This document shows, in pieces, positions 23,901 through 36,795 of a stretch of DNA of 64,000 nucleotides. How positions within the stretch are numbered: position 1 is the first letter of the stretch; each line of letters starts with the position of its first letter. Source of the stretch: Cryphonectria parasitica EP155 (lineage: Eukaryota; Ascomycota; Sordariomycetes; Diaporthales; Cryphonectriaceae); NCBI RefSeq assembly GCF_011745365.1, contig NW_024468910.1, positions 372,001-436,000 on the forward strand, written 5' to 3'. Both the position numbers and the translations under genes were made by a program. The notes under the pieces were generated by a model. The model was not told the origin of the DNA and searched no databases. It saw only the letters and a list, made by a program, of their open reading frames with translations.

Positions 23901-24029
23901 GATAAAGATAGTAATATTAAGAATTAATATAATACTTAGCTTAATAGTATAAACTTAGATAGAGCTAATCTAATATTATTGCTAAATTCAACTTTTTAGT
24001 AAATAGAATAATTAAAATAGTATACAGAG

Positions 24030-25815
24030 TTCTTATATTACAGAATTATTCTATTAAAACTCTTTAAAAGAAATTGCAAGAACTTTATAATAGAAGCATT
24101 AAAGTATTAAGTATTTAATCAGACTCTATAGCGCTATGCTAATACGAAACTTCTATGCTAATAAATAATAGATAATTCTAATCTTTATTACTAAATCATT
24201 AGAGAATATTATACTAAGTTTGAATATTAAGATTAAGATTCTATAGTAGATTGTATTAAGCAACTCTACTACTGAAAAGATCTCTGAATAGATATAGCTA
24301 ATGCTATCTCAGATTGCCAGAAGTATACAAAGTTCAATTCAAAGATATAAAAAGAAGAAATAATTCCGATTCTTTCAAGTTAACTCTTTATGAAAATCAG
24401 TATTAATATTCAATATATAGCTAAGAATAGTAATTATAGATATTTTGCAGAAGCTTGCTATAATCTGATTAGCTATATACTTGCAAGACTTCTCAAGAAA
24501 GCTATAGCTGCAGAAATAAGGAAGTTTATTTTAGAAGAGATTATTCTTATATTCGAATGCTCTTTCAAAATTACTATTAATAAAGAACTAGAAAACAAAG
24601 CTGAGATAGTTAAAACTATTAGAGCTCTTAGAATTCTGCTTATTCAGATCTTTAGTTATAATCTCTATACTTAAGAATAAGTAGAAGCTAATTATTTTTT
24701 CTTAGTAAGTATTCTTATTAAGCTAGCTAATATTTAATTCTAAAGATAAAAGCAATACTTGAAACTTATATTCTTTGCTAAAAGAATTATAATTTGCTAA
24801 TTGCATAAATACAGCTTCTTCTATTTGATTTTTAGTTAAGAGCTGCTTATTTTAATTAAAACTAAAATTCTAATATAGAGAGTTCTTATATGAACTAAAA
24901 ACTAATTTTCTCAAAAAGCATTTAAAATATAATTAAGAATAATTGCAGCTAAGAAAGATAATATATAGAAAGCAATTAAAGCTATCTAAGCATACTATTA
25001 AAAGATTATAGCTAAAAATTAAATGTAGAATCTAGTATGAAAATCTCGATTAAATATTGGAAATCTTATACTTATTTATAATTATATTCGGAAAATAAGC
25101 TACTTATATAATATCAAGATCTCTTATAAGTAGAAGAATTCATATCTAATTACTTAGATTCTAAATAAATATGCTTATAAGCTTAAGATTATAAACGGAA
25201 TTCTGCTAAAAAGCATATATTTAGCTATTAATCTCAAAAAGTTTGTATAGAATATAAATAGCATTTGAAAATCCGAAATATTTATACTTTGGAAAGAAGA
25301 TATTAAGCTTTAATCTAGCTAATTATTAGCAGAAAAGCTGGATTCGATAAAAGCTTTCTAGCAAGAAGAATTAGATAATAATATTCTCAAAGTTCAGAAA
25401 GCAGATTCAAGCAATAATGCTACATTCTGAATTCTAAATATTATTAAGCATAATCCTATGCCTGGCTAAACTAATCCTAATTTAGAAACTATTAATCTAG
25501 TAACTAAAGCAGATAATAATATTGAGAATGGAAATGGAGTTAGTAATAATGAATATTTTATATAAGCAGCAAAGAAGGAGAAATAAGAATAGAAGAAAGC
25601 AGATAAAAGTAGAATATTTATACTAATTTCAATTAAATTAGCATTTCTAGCTTATAGAAGAGATTAATTTCTTTCTGTTTATATTTCCTTTTTATTTGCA
25701 AAATACGTTTTCTTTTCATCTTTTCTATTCTATCTTATATATTTTGCTAGAGAAGAAGAAATAAAGTATTATCTGCTACTACTTGCTATAGAATACTATA
25801 AATCTACTTAAAAAT
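24030..25815 (+). pseudogene. Integrase of Big-E, broken, with C-terminal tail
   Basis: The integrase zinc region (Y-T-K-F then D-C-Q-K-Y near 24200-24330) leads into the DDE core, which is open over 94 codons at 24390-24674. In it the first catalytic Asp (I-S-I-N-I-Q-Y) and second Asp (I-T-I-N-K-E-L-E-N-K) are both Asn. The frame can be followed with stops through the core and a tail to about 25815. No chromodomain is recognisable, in contrast to the chromoviruses. Confidence 0.75.
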
Positions 25816-25954
25816 TTCAAAGTATTCAGCATAGAGCATATTAATCAGCTCTAAAGCTATTTTCGTTATTCAAAAACTACAGTATATTGAAATATAATAC
25901 ATGAAAAATGCAGAGTACTAAAGAAATATTGCAATCTATAGAGATCTCTTACTT

Positions 25955-27450
25955 TTATATATTATTCTTATTATTAGAATATTTATAAATATCATTTAAT
26001 AGCTTTCTTCTTATCCTATTCAGATTTATATTATTTATATTATCTGCTAAAGAATTATTATTAAAAATAGAAGAAGAATCTTAAGACTAAACGAACTTAG
26101 CTTGTTTCTTAATACGAGATTCTATTACAGCTTTGCTCTTGCTTTTATTCTTGCTGCGAGATATAGATTGTAAAGCTGTCTGCTTAAACTTAGATACTTC
26201 CTTCTTGAAAGCAGAAGAAGCAGTACTCTTCTTACTAATCTATACAGATAAAGTTAGTAATGATCTTTTTAAGCATTGCAATTATAATTAATTATAAAAT
26301 TTATAATATTTTGTAAATACTATTTTCTTAATATAAAAGAAATTTATTTAATCTAATTATATATAATATTTTTATTTTATATAAGCTTGTATTAAGCTTT
26401 AATAATATATTCAATATTAGTATTAGAATTAACTTAAGAATTTATCTTAATTATATATTGAAAGCTGAATTAGTAAAATGAGTATTAATATTGCAAGAAG
26501 AATAATAATTAATATATACTCAAATCTAATTAAAAATATTAGAATAGAAATCTTATTTATATATTGCACTTTTTAATACAAAAGAAATCTTTGATATAGT
26601 TATATCTAGATTCTATATAATAAATATAGTTATTATATTTCTTATTAAAAAAGCTTTTTATTGAGATATATTTTAAGAAAAGCTAGTTAATATTAATCTG
26701 CTATTCCTGTATAAACATGCAAACAGTAGCATACTAACGAAAGCAGTAATTGCAAGGAACTAGATTATGCTGATTATAGAACTGAATAAGAAGAGAATTT
26801 ACTTGCTTAAATCAGAAGAAGATGCAAGTAAGATATTCGCTAAAGAACTTCTAATCAGCTTTATATATTACAATAGAATTCAGTTTGATAGAATTCTTAT
26901 TATTCAGCCTTGCGAAATAAGTAGCAAAGCCAGAGCTTAGCAGTAAGTTATTTTAAAACATAATATTGCTTTGAATATTTTAAGAAGTATATATCAAGCT
27001 AAGATCTTTCTTAATAGTATTGAAGTTTGTAATATTAAGAAAGTTAATATGGATATTCTTAAGCTAGTAGTAGTTGCTGCTCTAAGAAGAAGGAACTGAA
27101 AAAGAAAATTAAATCTAAATCTTATTAATTTCTTAAAAAGCAGTATTTATATATGAAAAGAAAATAGCATTAATAATAATTCGAGATATCTTGAGTATAT
27201 TGCAGAGCTAAGTAAGAAAAGATTAATAGAAAAAGAAGTTATTATATAAAGAATGAATTGAAAAGCAAGATGAATTAAAAGAAAGATTGTTGAATAAATT
27301 GCTGAAGATTGATAAGATAGTAATGAATAATAAATATATCTAACTGAATTATTATGCTTTTTATTCAGTTTATTGCTAAATAGCTTCTATTTAGCTAAGA
27401 ATAAAGCTATTTGCTTTATAATAAATAGAAAGCAGTAAATTACTTAAATA
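25955..27450 (-). pseudogene. Antisense frame of Big-E with C-X2-C-X7-C motif
   Basis: On the minus strand one frame can be followed, with many RIP-type stops, from about 27450 to a stop near 25955. It contains V-P-C-N-Y-C-F-R-stop-Y-A-T-V-C near 26750-26710 (C-X2-C-X7-C spacing) and, farther on, a basic Lys/Ser-rich region (S-K-K-S-T-A-S-S-A to A-K-F-V, about 26250-26090). Big-F reads the same way at 36796-38291. Upstream on the same strand (27870-27480) is a Lys/Glu-rich reading that could belong to it. Function unknown; position and Cys spacing echo the chromovirus antisense gene. Confidence 0.5.
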
Positions 27451-27849
27451 ATTGCTAAATAAGATAAATTAGCTATTTTATTTATACTTGTAGCTAGCTA
27501 TTCTTCTTTCTTTTTTAATCTCTTTACAATTACCTTTCTCAAGCATATATACATCCTTTTTTTCTTTCTCATCAATGCTGCTTCAGATCTGTATACCAAT
27601 ATCAGAGCAAATTATTAACTGCTCTGCTTATATAATATTATCTTTCTTAATAGATTCTCTAGCTGAAGCTGTATTCTTCTCTATCTTTCTTTCTCAGTTA
27701 ATATTCTCTTAGTTTCTTAACTTTATATCTTTGCAAATCTCTCTTGCAACTATTTATCTTCTAATAAAGCTATTCTTTCCTTTTCCCTTTTCTTTCAACT
27801 TAGCAGCAATAGCTGAATTCAAGTACTCTCTATTCCTATCTATTCAGCA

Positions 27850-29500
27850 TAGCTAAGAGAACTGAATAATTAAAGCTTACTGCTTTCGAACTATCTTTCT
27901 TAAAGCGCTATATTTAATTGAAGTAATTAAGAGTTATCTGCTCTACTTTAGTCTAAGAAACAAAGAAAATTATCTAGCAGCAGAACTTGTTAAGAAGTAC
28001 TTCTCAGAATTATTTTCTTGCAAGTTATATTTGCTTATAATTTTCAGTATTAATTCTTTCAAATATCTTTTCAATATTTATAATCTGATTAGATTTTTAG
28101 ATATAAGAGTTTCTTAAGATATTAATCTGCAATATGCTATAGCTACTTTTTATTATTATACTCAGTATAATTAATAAGATGTATTCTTAATAGAATGTTT
28201 TTATATTCTATTAATAGCTTATTTATTTAGCTCTTCTGATATTCTTAATAAGCAGGATTTATTCAAATATAAAGCTAAATAGAAGCGCTTATGAATTCTT
28301 CTCTTAATTAATATAGCAACTTCAGCTTATATTCTGTTTTAGCTTAATATAAAGACTGAAAAAGAATTTTACATCGCTATATATAAATCCGGCGATATTC
28401 TGCTAGCTTATACAAGCAAGCACTATCTGAATAATTAGCTTAGAAATGCTAAAGCTAATTAGGATTAAGATTTCGAGAATATTCCAACTATATTGCTAGA
28501 TAATAATTCGAATGCAGCTCTGCTTTATGCAATCAAACTATTTCGCTTTTGAATTCTGAAATCTACTGATTTATACTAATTATCTAATAGCTATCTAGAC
28601 TGAAAGCAAGCTCTCTATCTTAATTATAAAGAAACTGTACAAAATGTGAAAAAATGGAGTATGAAGATAGCTATAATAAGCTTGCACTGCTAAGCTTTCT
28701 TCTATAAGCTGAAATACAGCAACTATATACAATATTCTAATTAGCTATTAAGAAGAAGTGCTTTATTTTAAGAATATAAAGCTGTACAAGTAGAAGCTGA
28801 TAGAGTACTGAATATAATCTACAAGCTGAATATTACCTTCTTCATAAAAGAAGTTGCAAACTTGCTTAAACTATCTATTGAAAGCAATCTTAATAGAATA
28901 AGGAGAAATATATTAGCTTTTACTCTGGAGGATTTCAGAGCGAGTAAAGCATCCAGCTTAATTCTATCAAGATAATAGTTTCAAGAAAGTATAGCTCTAG
29001 CTAGCTCAATTTTGCATTTATTAAGAGAATATAGTATCAGCTCAGAGTTAAATCAATTCCTATTCGAAACTCTTACTGATTCTTACTTCTTTTCACTTTA
29101 AGAAACGCTTATTAGTTCAGAATTAATAATTAATCTATCAATATAGCAAACAGCTAAGCTTGAATATACTACTGAAGCTTTATTGTATTAGAAACTGAGA
29201 AGCAGCAATATTATGCTTTCTAGTTTTCCTAATAAATCTCAGAAGCCTTATATACTTCTATAGAATAAGCTTTATAGTCTTAATTCTATCAAGCTCTTAA
29301 TAGATTTTCCGAACTGAATAGAGTTTAATTATGCTATCAAGATGAATATATATAAAGCGAACTGCAAAAGAATTCATCGAGTAAGAATACAGAATTAGAA
29401 GAGAACTGCTGCTGCTGCTGCTACTCGAATAGAGTTTGAAAGCAGATGGAAATAGAAAAGAGATTAGTATTAGAATCTATCCAGATTATATTTATATTAC
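27850..29500 (+). pseudogene. Third, sense frame of Big-E (unknown function)
   Basis: A sense-strand frame with scattered stops can be followed from about 27850 to near 29500. It is conserved in Big-F (36396-34746), where an 83-codon stretch (36380-36129) is uninterrupted. It includes segments such as E-V-A-N-L-L-K-L-S-I-E-S-N-L and Y-A-I-K-M-N-I-Y-K-A-N-C-K-R-I-H. It lies after integrase and just before the polypurine tract. I do not recognise a domain. The opposite strand is also fairly open in places, so the coding direction is only probable. Confidence 0.4.
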
Positions 29501-29723
29501 AAATAAACTAAAGATAGATACTAATACTTCTGCATTGATTTGAATAATAGCTTAAGCAATAAAGAGAAATATAAGAGTTGAATTGGAAGAATAGTTTGAT
29601 TTGCAGTGTTTCCTTTAGCAGTTTGCAATGAATTCTTTATTTCTTTACTTCATCTTCCTCTGATCAGATCTAGCATATCATTGAACTTGTTGCAACTTTA
29701 GAAGAAAGTTGCTGGGGGAGAAC

Positions 29724-30046
29724 TGTTGTAGTAGCCAGGGTGGTAGTCCGTAGGATATGAAGTACAGTAGATTAAGAGTTCTTATATATATAAAGGATAT
29801 TATCTACTTTTCAAATTCTTTAGCTATAAAAAACAAGGAAGCATTCTTTCTCTTCTTTTCAATTTTGAATCCTTTGAACAGGTCTAAGACAGGTTTTTCA
29901 TTCTGTTCTTGCGCTCGTGTAGCCTTAGTTTGCTGTTCTCATCTGTACAGGCATGCTTGGGTTGCACGAGCTCTTGCTCATTGCTTCGGCAGCTGTTTGT
30001 CCCTTTTTTTTTTCTTTCGAGAGCGACGGCGCCCTAGTTCTGGTTC
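29724..30046 (+). repeat. 3' LTR of Big-E (323 bp)
   Basis: Begins TGTTGTAGTAGCC directly after the purine-rich tract GCTGGGGGAGAAC (29711-29723), and ends CTGGTTCA at 30046. It is followed by the second GTAT duplication copy, where Chr-B gag resumes. Confidence 0.94.
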
Positions 30047-31400
30047 AGTATAAACGATGAATAGAGAAGTTTAAGAAGGAAGGAAGCCAGACTTGAAGAT
30101 TTCTAGCTAATACAAGCAAGAAACTCTAATATAAGAATAGCAGTTGATATAGCAGCATAGCTCAGAGCAGCACTACATATGTTAGCTCTATGAAGCTCAA
30201 CGCTACTAATAAGCAGTATAACAAAAAGAGCAGTATCACTTGCTATAACTGCAATAAATAAGAGCATATTTCATGTAACTGCTAACAACTCAGAAAAAAC
30301 AAGTAGCAGCTAGTTAAGAAAGAATGCTAAGTGAATATTGCTTAGCAATAGAAACTCAATCAACTGAGTAAAAACGTTCTCTTGGAGCAAGTATCGGATT
30401 CTATCGATTACGGAAGTCTCAGCTGAACATTCTGCTATAATAATAACTGCTTAATACATCTCTCGAGTAAGGAAGGCTCAGAATAGTTTTCCCAAAAATC
30501 TAAGCACTGCAGGCAGATAGCAGTAGAAGAATGAGAGCATATGCTCAGTACAACTGCAAGCAACAACGATTCAAGTCACTCCAATGTTATTGAACAAAGT
30601 ATTCAGATGCTGGAAATGGAGCTTAGCAACAGCACTCTTCATCACTTCTCATCATTTATGCTAAGCATTACAACCAGGGATATGAACAAGGGATGATATC
30701 CCCTTAGCTATTAGTATAAGTATCTAAGCAATGCCGAAAGTATCTTGCAGACAACGGAAGAACTAAGCCAAAGTGAACGATCTAACGATTTATCAAGATC
30801 TCTCATGAATAACGAACTCAACAATTCTATGGAAATCTAGAAAGAGAGATTCCCCTTCAGCATCAGGTAGAATAAGAAAATAACATAGATCAAATACCTC
30901 ATCTATAGGATGAAATTAGAAGAACTCTTTACCTGCATTCCTTTGCAGAACATCGAAGCACAACAGAACGAGAACTCTTGAATCAGCTCACTTCACAACT
31001 TATACTACGAACTAGCATAAATCTTCTATGCCTATTATAGCTGCAGAATGCATTTCGCGGAAAAAGTATAACACGAATAGTTCCCCGTTAGGAAACCAGG
31101 ATAAATTCTTCAGGCTGTCAAAGCGGAGGAACTCCACTTCAGGGAAATCCTCGATAAACAATATAACAATGCATATATCGAGCTATCAGATAACTGCCCT
31201 AGGCAATGCATGAATAAAAAGGTGAAATGGTAGCAATGCAGAATAATGCTCTGCATGATTCATATTAATAATAAGATCTGCAACTGGCATTAATAGAGGA
31301 ATAATTAGAGATAGCGATAGTACGAATAAGAGCAAGCTAGGAAGCTCGCTCGAGAAGCAGCTAAGCAAGCTCAGAAGGAGAACAGGCAGTTTTCAGAGAA
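30047..31400 (+). pseudogene. Chr-B gag, third piece
   Basis: Continues gag after Big-E: the linker, then the nucleocapsid knuckle at 30241-30282 reading C-Y-N-C-N-K-stop-E-H-I-S-C-N-C with all four ligands kept but a CAG-to-TAG stop inside. The C-terminal gag part runs to about 31400. A frame at 31028-31213 is a piece of it. Not functional. Confidence 0.82.
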
Positions 31401-32280
31401 TTTAAAAAGCTAGAATTGCTTATAAAGAGACTCCAGATGATCAGACCGGAACGATCTCTATATAAAGCTTCTAAGACAAACTACGCTCATATTAAACTCA
31501 ATATATACATTCAAGAATACAAGTACAGCGCACTATTAGATAGTAGCGCTCAGGGAAACTTTATATTCCCATATATCATCAATCAGATACAACTACAATA
31601 GAAATGAAAGAAGCAGCTATATACTTTCAGCACTATAAAAGAATAATCTATTACATACAACTAAGATATAATCGATACGGAAACTAATTATCTATTCATC
31701 TTAATCCAAGAATGTATAATCAGAGTTTCCTTTAATATTACAGATATAGTACAATATGAGCTGATTATAGAGCTTTTATAGCTCAAAGAGCACAATTCTC
31801 GAATCGATTGAACTACTAGCCAGATCTCGTGGGAACAAGCTGTACTCAGAGAGATAGTTGCAATCAACAATGCAGGATGGCATTCAGTTACTGAAGAATA
31901 CTCGAGGAAAGAAGCTTCAAATGAATTCATACATACCTTCAGATCAGCAGAGCTGATAGTTCAAGGAGAAGAACCTAGTGATGAGCGGACTCAGATAGTG
32001 CCAGAGCGCTAATAGATTAATAAAACAATAGAAGCGAGACTCTCAGCAAGTTGATCCGCCCCGGAGCGACAAGGAAAGACTTCTGAATATGAGTTGCGGG
32101 GCCATACAAAAAAATCTCGAAATCAGGCCCTTCAGCGTTCGGTCCGGCCCGGAGCGACCACTCAAAGCTTCCGAAAATGCTACCAACCAACGAAAAGAAG
32201 CACGCTCAACGGTACCTACTGTTCCTCCAAATAGCAGAAACAGAATATGAATCAGAACCAATATTTGCAAGCATATTGCA
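31400..32280 (+). pseudogene. Protease and linker of Chr-B, broken
   Basis: The retropepsin segment is open at 31416-31601, with box L-L-D-S-S-A-Q-G-N-F: the catalytic Asp is kept but the Gly is Ser. The remaining protease runs to about 31920 with stops. The linker (about 31930-32260) holds the GC-rich CGCCCCGGAGCG-type segments seen at the same place in the other copies. Confidence 0.77.
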
Positions 32281-33660
32281 AGAGTATTACAAGTTCAAGA
32301 AATTATTCCAAGAGGAATTGAATACAGAATTACCAGAATATAGCTTATATAACTACAAGATCCTACTATAAGAAGGAAAACAGCCCAAGTTTTTCCCTAT
32401 CTACAGACTAAATAAAGCATAGCTCGAGATACTCAGAGAGTACTTCAATAAGAATCTCAAAAAGGAATACATATAATTATTGCAATCACTAGCAGAATAT
32501 CCCATCCTGTTTGTACTCAAGAAAAACAGCAAGCTCAGGCTATATATTAATTATAAGCAACTTAATGATATTATAATTAAGAATTAGTACTTATTACTAC
32601 TTATTAAGAAGCTATGAAACAGATTGCAGGAAGTATAGTAGTTTATAGCTCTAGATCTTAAGAGAGCTTATAATCTAATTAGAATCAAGAAAGGAGAGAA
32701 ATGGAAAACTGCTTTCAGAATGTGTTACGAATACTACAAGTATTTGATTATACTCTTTAGTTTAACAAATGCTCCAGCTTTATTTTAAGAAATAATTAAT
32801 TATATTCTGCATAAATATCTTAATTAGTTCGTTATTACATATTTCAATGATATTCTTATTTTCTCTTGAATATTGAAAGAATATAGAAAGCAGGTAGAAA
32901 CAGTATTGCAAACGCTTTAAGATGCAAAACTTCTTGTAAAATCTGCAAAGAATCACTTCTATGTACAAAAAGTTGATTATCTCGGATTTATAATCAAATC
33001 AGGATGTATTAAGCTACAGAAGAATAAGATAGAAGCTATTAGAAACTAGCCGATTCTCAAGAATATTAGAAATATCAGATCTTTCCTTGAATATATCAAC
33101 TTCTACAGATAGTTTATCAAGAACTACAGCTGGATTGCACATCCTCTTACAAATCTTATTAAGAAGAAATAGCTTTTTGAATGAATCTCCAAAGCGCAAG
33201 AAGCTTTCAATAAGATCATTAAGCATGTTATCTCAGAACCAATTCTATGCAAAGCAAACTCTTACAAACCATTTGAGATCGAGATTAATGCATCAGAATA
33301 TGCACTTGAAGAATAGCTTGATTAGAGAGATAATCAAGAATATTTAAGAATTATAAGCAATTTTTCGAAAAAATTAAATAGCTCAGAAATCAACTATAGA
33401 ATCCCGAATCAGAAACTTATAGCAATAGTAAAAGCTTTCAAGAAATAGCAATATTATCTTATTAGTATATAATATTCAATTATAGTTTACTCGGATTATA
33501 AGAATCTAACTATATTCATAATAATCAAGATCTTGAATAAGCAATAAGTTAGATAAGTAGAGTTTCTCTTGCAGTTCGATTTCAGAATTGTATACTGCAA
33601 AAGCTTAGAAAATGAATAAGTAGATGCTTTTAGTAGGAGATCAGACTATTGAGATGCAGA
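32280..33660 (+). pseudogene. Reverse transcriptase and RNase H of Chr-B, broken
   Basis: RT from about 32290 (K-F-K-K-L-F-Q-E-E-L) to 33060. The catalytic box at 32840-32851 reads Y-F-N-D, with the first Asp lost. RNase H runs from about 33285 to 33650. Many CAG/CAA-to-stop changes. Of the four chromovirus copies this keeps one of the two RT aspartates, as does Chr-H. Confidence 0.87.
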
Positions 33661-34203
33661 CTTCTTAAATATACAAAACATCTTTATTCAAGATAAGTTA
33701 GGGAATCTCGTTAATGCATATAGAGAACTGAATGCTATCTTTAGAATCAGATTCTTAGAGAAGAATTCAGAATCAATGATTTCAGATGAATAAGATAGCT
33801 ATATCAAAGATATATACAGTATATCAGCACATGAATATTAAGGAGTTAGAGCAATCTATGAATATATTAAAAGATATTAAAATCTGCTAAGCTTTAGGAA
33901 AAGAATTGAAAACTTTCTATAATAATGCAATAGCTATAAGAAGAATAAAGCAGAAAGATATAAGCTTTATAAACTACTGCACTCCTTATCAGTATTTATA
34001 ACTATTTAGCAATTCATTAGTTTAAACTTTATTATCAAGCTATCTCTCTTACAAAAACTCTTAATTAAAATATAATATAATAGCATTTTAGTAATAGTTT
34101 GCAGATTAAGCAAATATGCTTACTTTCTTTCCTATAAAAAAAGCAGTATAGTAAAAGAATTTGCATATATATTCCTTAGAATAATTATTGCTAACTATAG
34201 TAT
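33660..34203 (+). pseudogene. Chr-B integrase, first piece
   Basis: The zinc-binding region (C-N-S-Y-K-K-N-K-A near 33935) and the start of the core. S-L-N-F-I-I-K near 34018 shows the first catalytic Asp changed to Asn. The frame is cut at N-Y-S by Big-F; the GTAT at 34200-34203 is repeated at 56910-56913, where the next residues (M-L-E-E-V-I-S-N) follow. Confidence 0.85.
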
Positions 34204-34522
34204 TGAACCAGAACTAGGGCGCCGTCGCCCTCGAAAGAAAAAGGAACAAACAGCTGCCGAAGCAATGAGCAAGGGCTCATGCAACCCAAGCGTGCCTGTA
34301 CAGATAAGGATAGCAAACTAAGGCCACACGGGCGCAAGAACAGAGTGAAAAACCTGTCTTAAACCTGTCCAAAGGGTTCAAAATTGAAAAGAAGAGAAAG
34401 GATGCTTCATTATTGCTTATAGCTAAAGAATTTGAAAAGTGGATAGTATCCTTTATATATATGAGAACTCTTAACCCACTATACTCCACGTCCTACGGAC
34501 TACCACCCTGGCTACCACAACA
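34204..34522 (-). repeat. 3' LTR of Big-F (319 bp)
   Basis: Minus-strand LTR from TGTTGTGGTAGCC (34522) to GGTTCA (34204). The polypurine tract GCTGGGGGAGGAT (complement of 34523-34535) abuts it. Less mutated than the internal region. Confidence 0.94.
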
Positions 34523-34559
34523 ATCCTCCCCCAGCAACTTTCTTCCAAAGTTGCAACAA

Positions 34560-36420
34560 GTCCAATGGTATGCTAGATTTAATCAGAGGGAGATGAAGTA
34601 AAGAAATAAAGAATTCATTACAAACTGCTAAAAGAAATACTGCAAATCAAACTATCCCTTTAATTCAATTCTTATGCTTCTTTCTATTGCTTAAGCTATT
34701 ATTCAAATCAATGCAGGAATATTAGTATTCATTTTCAGTTTATTTGTAATATAAATATAATCTGAATAGATTCTAATACTGATCTTTTCTTTATTTTTAT
34801 TTGCTTTCAAACTCTGCTCGAGTAGCAATAGTAGCAGCAGTTTTCTTCTGATTCTGCATTCTTATTCAATAGATTCTTTTGTAGTTTGCTTTATATATAT
34901 TCATCTTAATAATATAATCGAACTCTATTTAGTTCGAAGAATTTATTAAGAGCTTAATAGGATTAAGGCTATGAAGCTTATTCTATAGAAGTATATGAAG
35001 CTTCTAAGGTTTATTAGGAAAACTGAGAAGCATGATATTGCTGCTTCTCAGTTTCTGATGTAATAAGGCTTTAGTAGCACATTCAGATTTAGCTATTTGC
35101 TGTATTAATAGATTGATTATTAGTTCTGAATTAATAAGCGTTTCTTGAAATAAAGAGGAGTAAGGATTAGTAGGAGTTCCGGATAAGAGTTAACTTAACT
35201 CTGAGCTGATACTACATTCTCTTAATGAATGCAAGATTAAGCTAGCTAGAGCTATGCTCTCTCGGAATTGTTATTTTGATAGAATTAAGCTAGATGCTTT
35301 ACTCGCTCTGAAATTCTCTAGAGCAAAGACTGATATGTTCCTTCTTATTCTATCGAGATTGCTTTCAATAGATAGTTTAAGTAAGTTTGCAACTCTTCTT
35401 ATAAAGAAGATAATATTCAGCTTGTAAGTTATATTCAGTATCCTACTAGCTTTTACTTATACAGCTTTGTATTCTTGAAGTAAAGTATTTCTTTTTAATA
35501 GCTGATCAGGATATTGCATATAATTGCTATATCTCAGCTTATAAGAGAAAGCTTAGCAGTGCAAGCTTATTATAGCTATTTCCGCATCTCATTCTTTCAC
35601 ATTTTGTATAATCTCTCTATAATTAAAATAGAAAGCTTGCTTCTAATCTGAACAGCTACTAAATGATTAGTAGAAATCAGTAGATTTTAGAATTCAAAAG
35701 CGAAATAGTTTGATTGTATAGAGCAGAGCTGCATTCGAATTATTATCTAGTAGTATAGTTGAAATATTCTTGAAATTCCAATTCTAATTAGCTTTAATAT
35801 TTCTGAGCTGATTATTCAGATAGTGCTTGCTTATATAAGCTAGTAGAATATTGCTGGATTTATATATAGCAATATAAAATCCTTTTTCAGTTTTTATATT
35901 AAGCTAAAACAGAGTATAAGCTAAAGTTGCTATATTAACTAAGAGAAGAATTCATAAGCACTTTTGTTTAGCTTTATATCTAAGCAGATCCTGCTTATTA
36001 AGAATATTAGAAAAGCTAGATGGATAAGCTATTAATAAAATATAAAAGCATTCTATTAAGAATATATCTTGTTAATTATACTAAGCATAATAACAAAAAG
36101 CAGCTATAGCATACTGCAAACTAATATCTTAAGAAATTTCTATATTTAAGAATCTAACCAGATTATAAATATTAAGAAGATATCTGGAAGAATTAGTACT
36201 AAAAATTATAAGCAAGTATAACTTATAAGAAAATAACTCTGAAAAGTACTTTTTAACAAATCCTGCTGCTAAATAATTTTCTTCATTCCTTAGACTGAAA
36301 TAGAGCAAACAACTCTTAATTACTTCAGTTGAATATAGCGCTCTGGAAAAAACAGTTCGAAAGCAGTAAGCTTTGATCATTTAGTTCTCTTAGCTATGCT
36401 GAACAGATAGGAATAGAGAG
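34560..36420 (-). pseudogene. Third, sense frame of Big-F (unknown function)
   Basis: Counterpart of the frame at 27850-29500 in Big-E, read on the minus strand. The stretch 36380-36129 is open for 83 codons (includes S-L-R-N-E-E-N-Y-L-A-A-G-F-V-K-K-Y-F-S). Stops in one copy are usually absent from the other, which supports a real coding ancestor. No domain recognised. Confidence 0.42.
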
Positions 36421-36795
36421 TACTTAAATTCGGCTATTGCTGCTAAGTTAAAAGAAAAGTGAAAAAGGAAGAACAGCTTTATTGAAAGGTAAGCAATTGC
36501 AAGAGGGATTTGCAAAGATATAAAGTTAAGAGATTGAGAAAGTATTAACTAAGAAAGAAAGATAGAGAAGAATGCAGCTTCAGCTAGAAGATTTATTAAG
36601 GAAGATAATATTATATAAGCAGAGCAGTTAATAATTTGCTTTAATATTAGTATATAGATCTGAAGCAGTATTAATAAGGAAGAAAAAGAGTATATATATG
36701 CTCAAGAAAGATAGTTATAAAGAGATTAAAGAAGGAAGAAGAATAGCTAGCTGCAAGTATAAATAAAATAGCTAATTTATCTTATTTAGCAACTA

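Larger units (their letters stand above)
17738..30046 (+). mobile_element. Big-E: large Ty3/Gypsy element (12,309 bp), heavily RIP-mutated
   Basis: Two LTRs (324 and 323 bp) in direct orientation, flanked by the 4-bp duplication GTAT at 17734-17737 and 30047-30050, inside the gag of Chr-B. The internal order is leader, gag with CCHC, protease, RT, RNase H, integrase, then about 4 kb of extra sequence with an antisense and a sense reading frame. The RT and integrase resemble the fungal Ty3/Gypsy lineage with a long YELPDGTYETIPENPG-like insert between the RT catalytic box and the thumb, not the chromoviruses. Extremely AT-rich. Confidence 0.93.
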
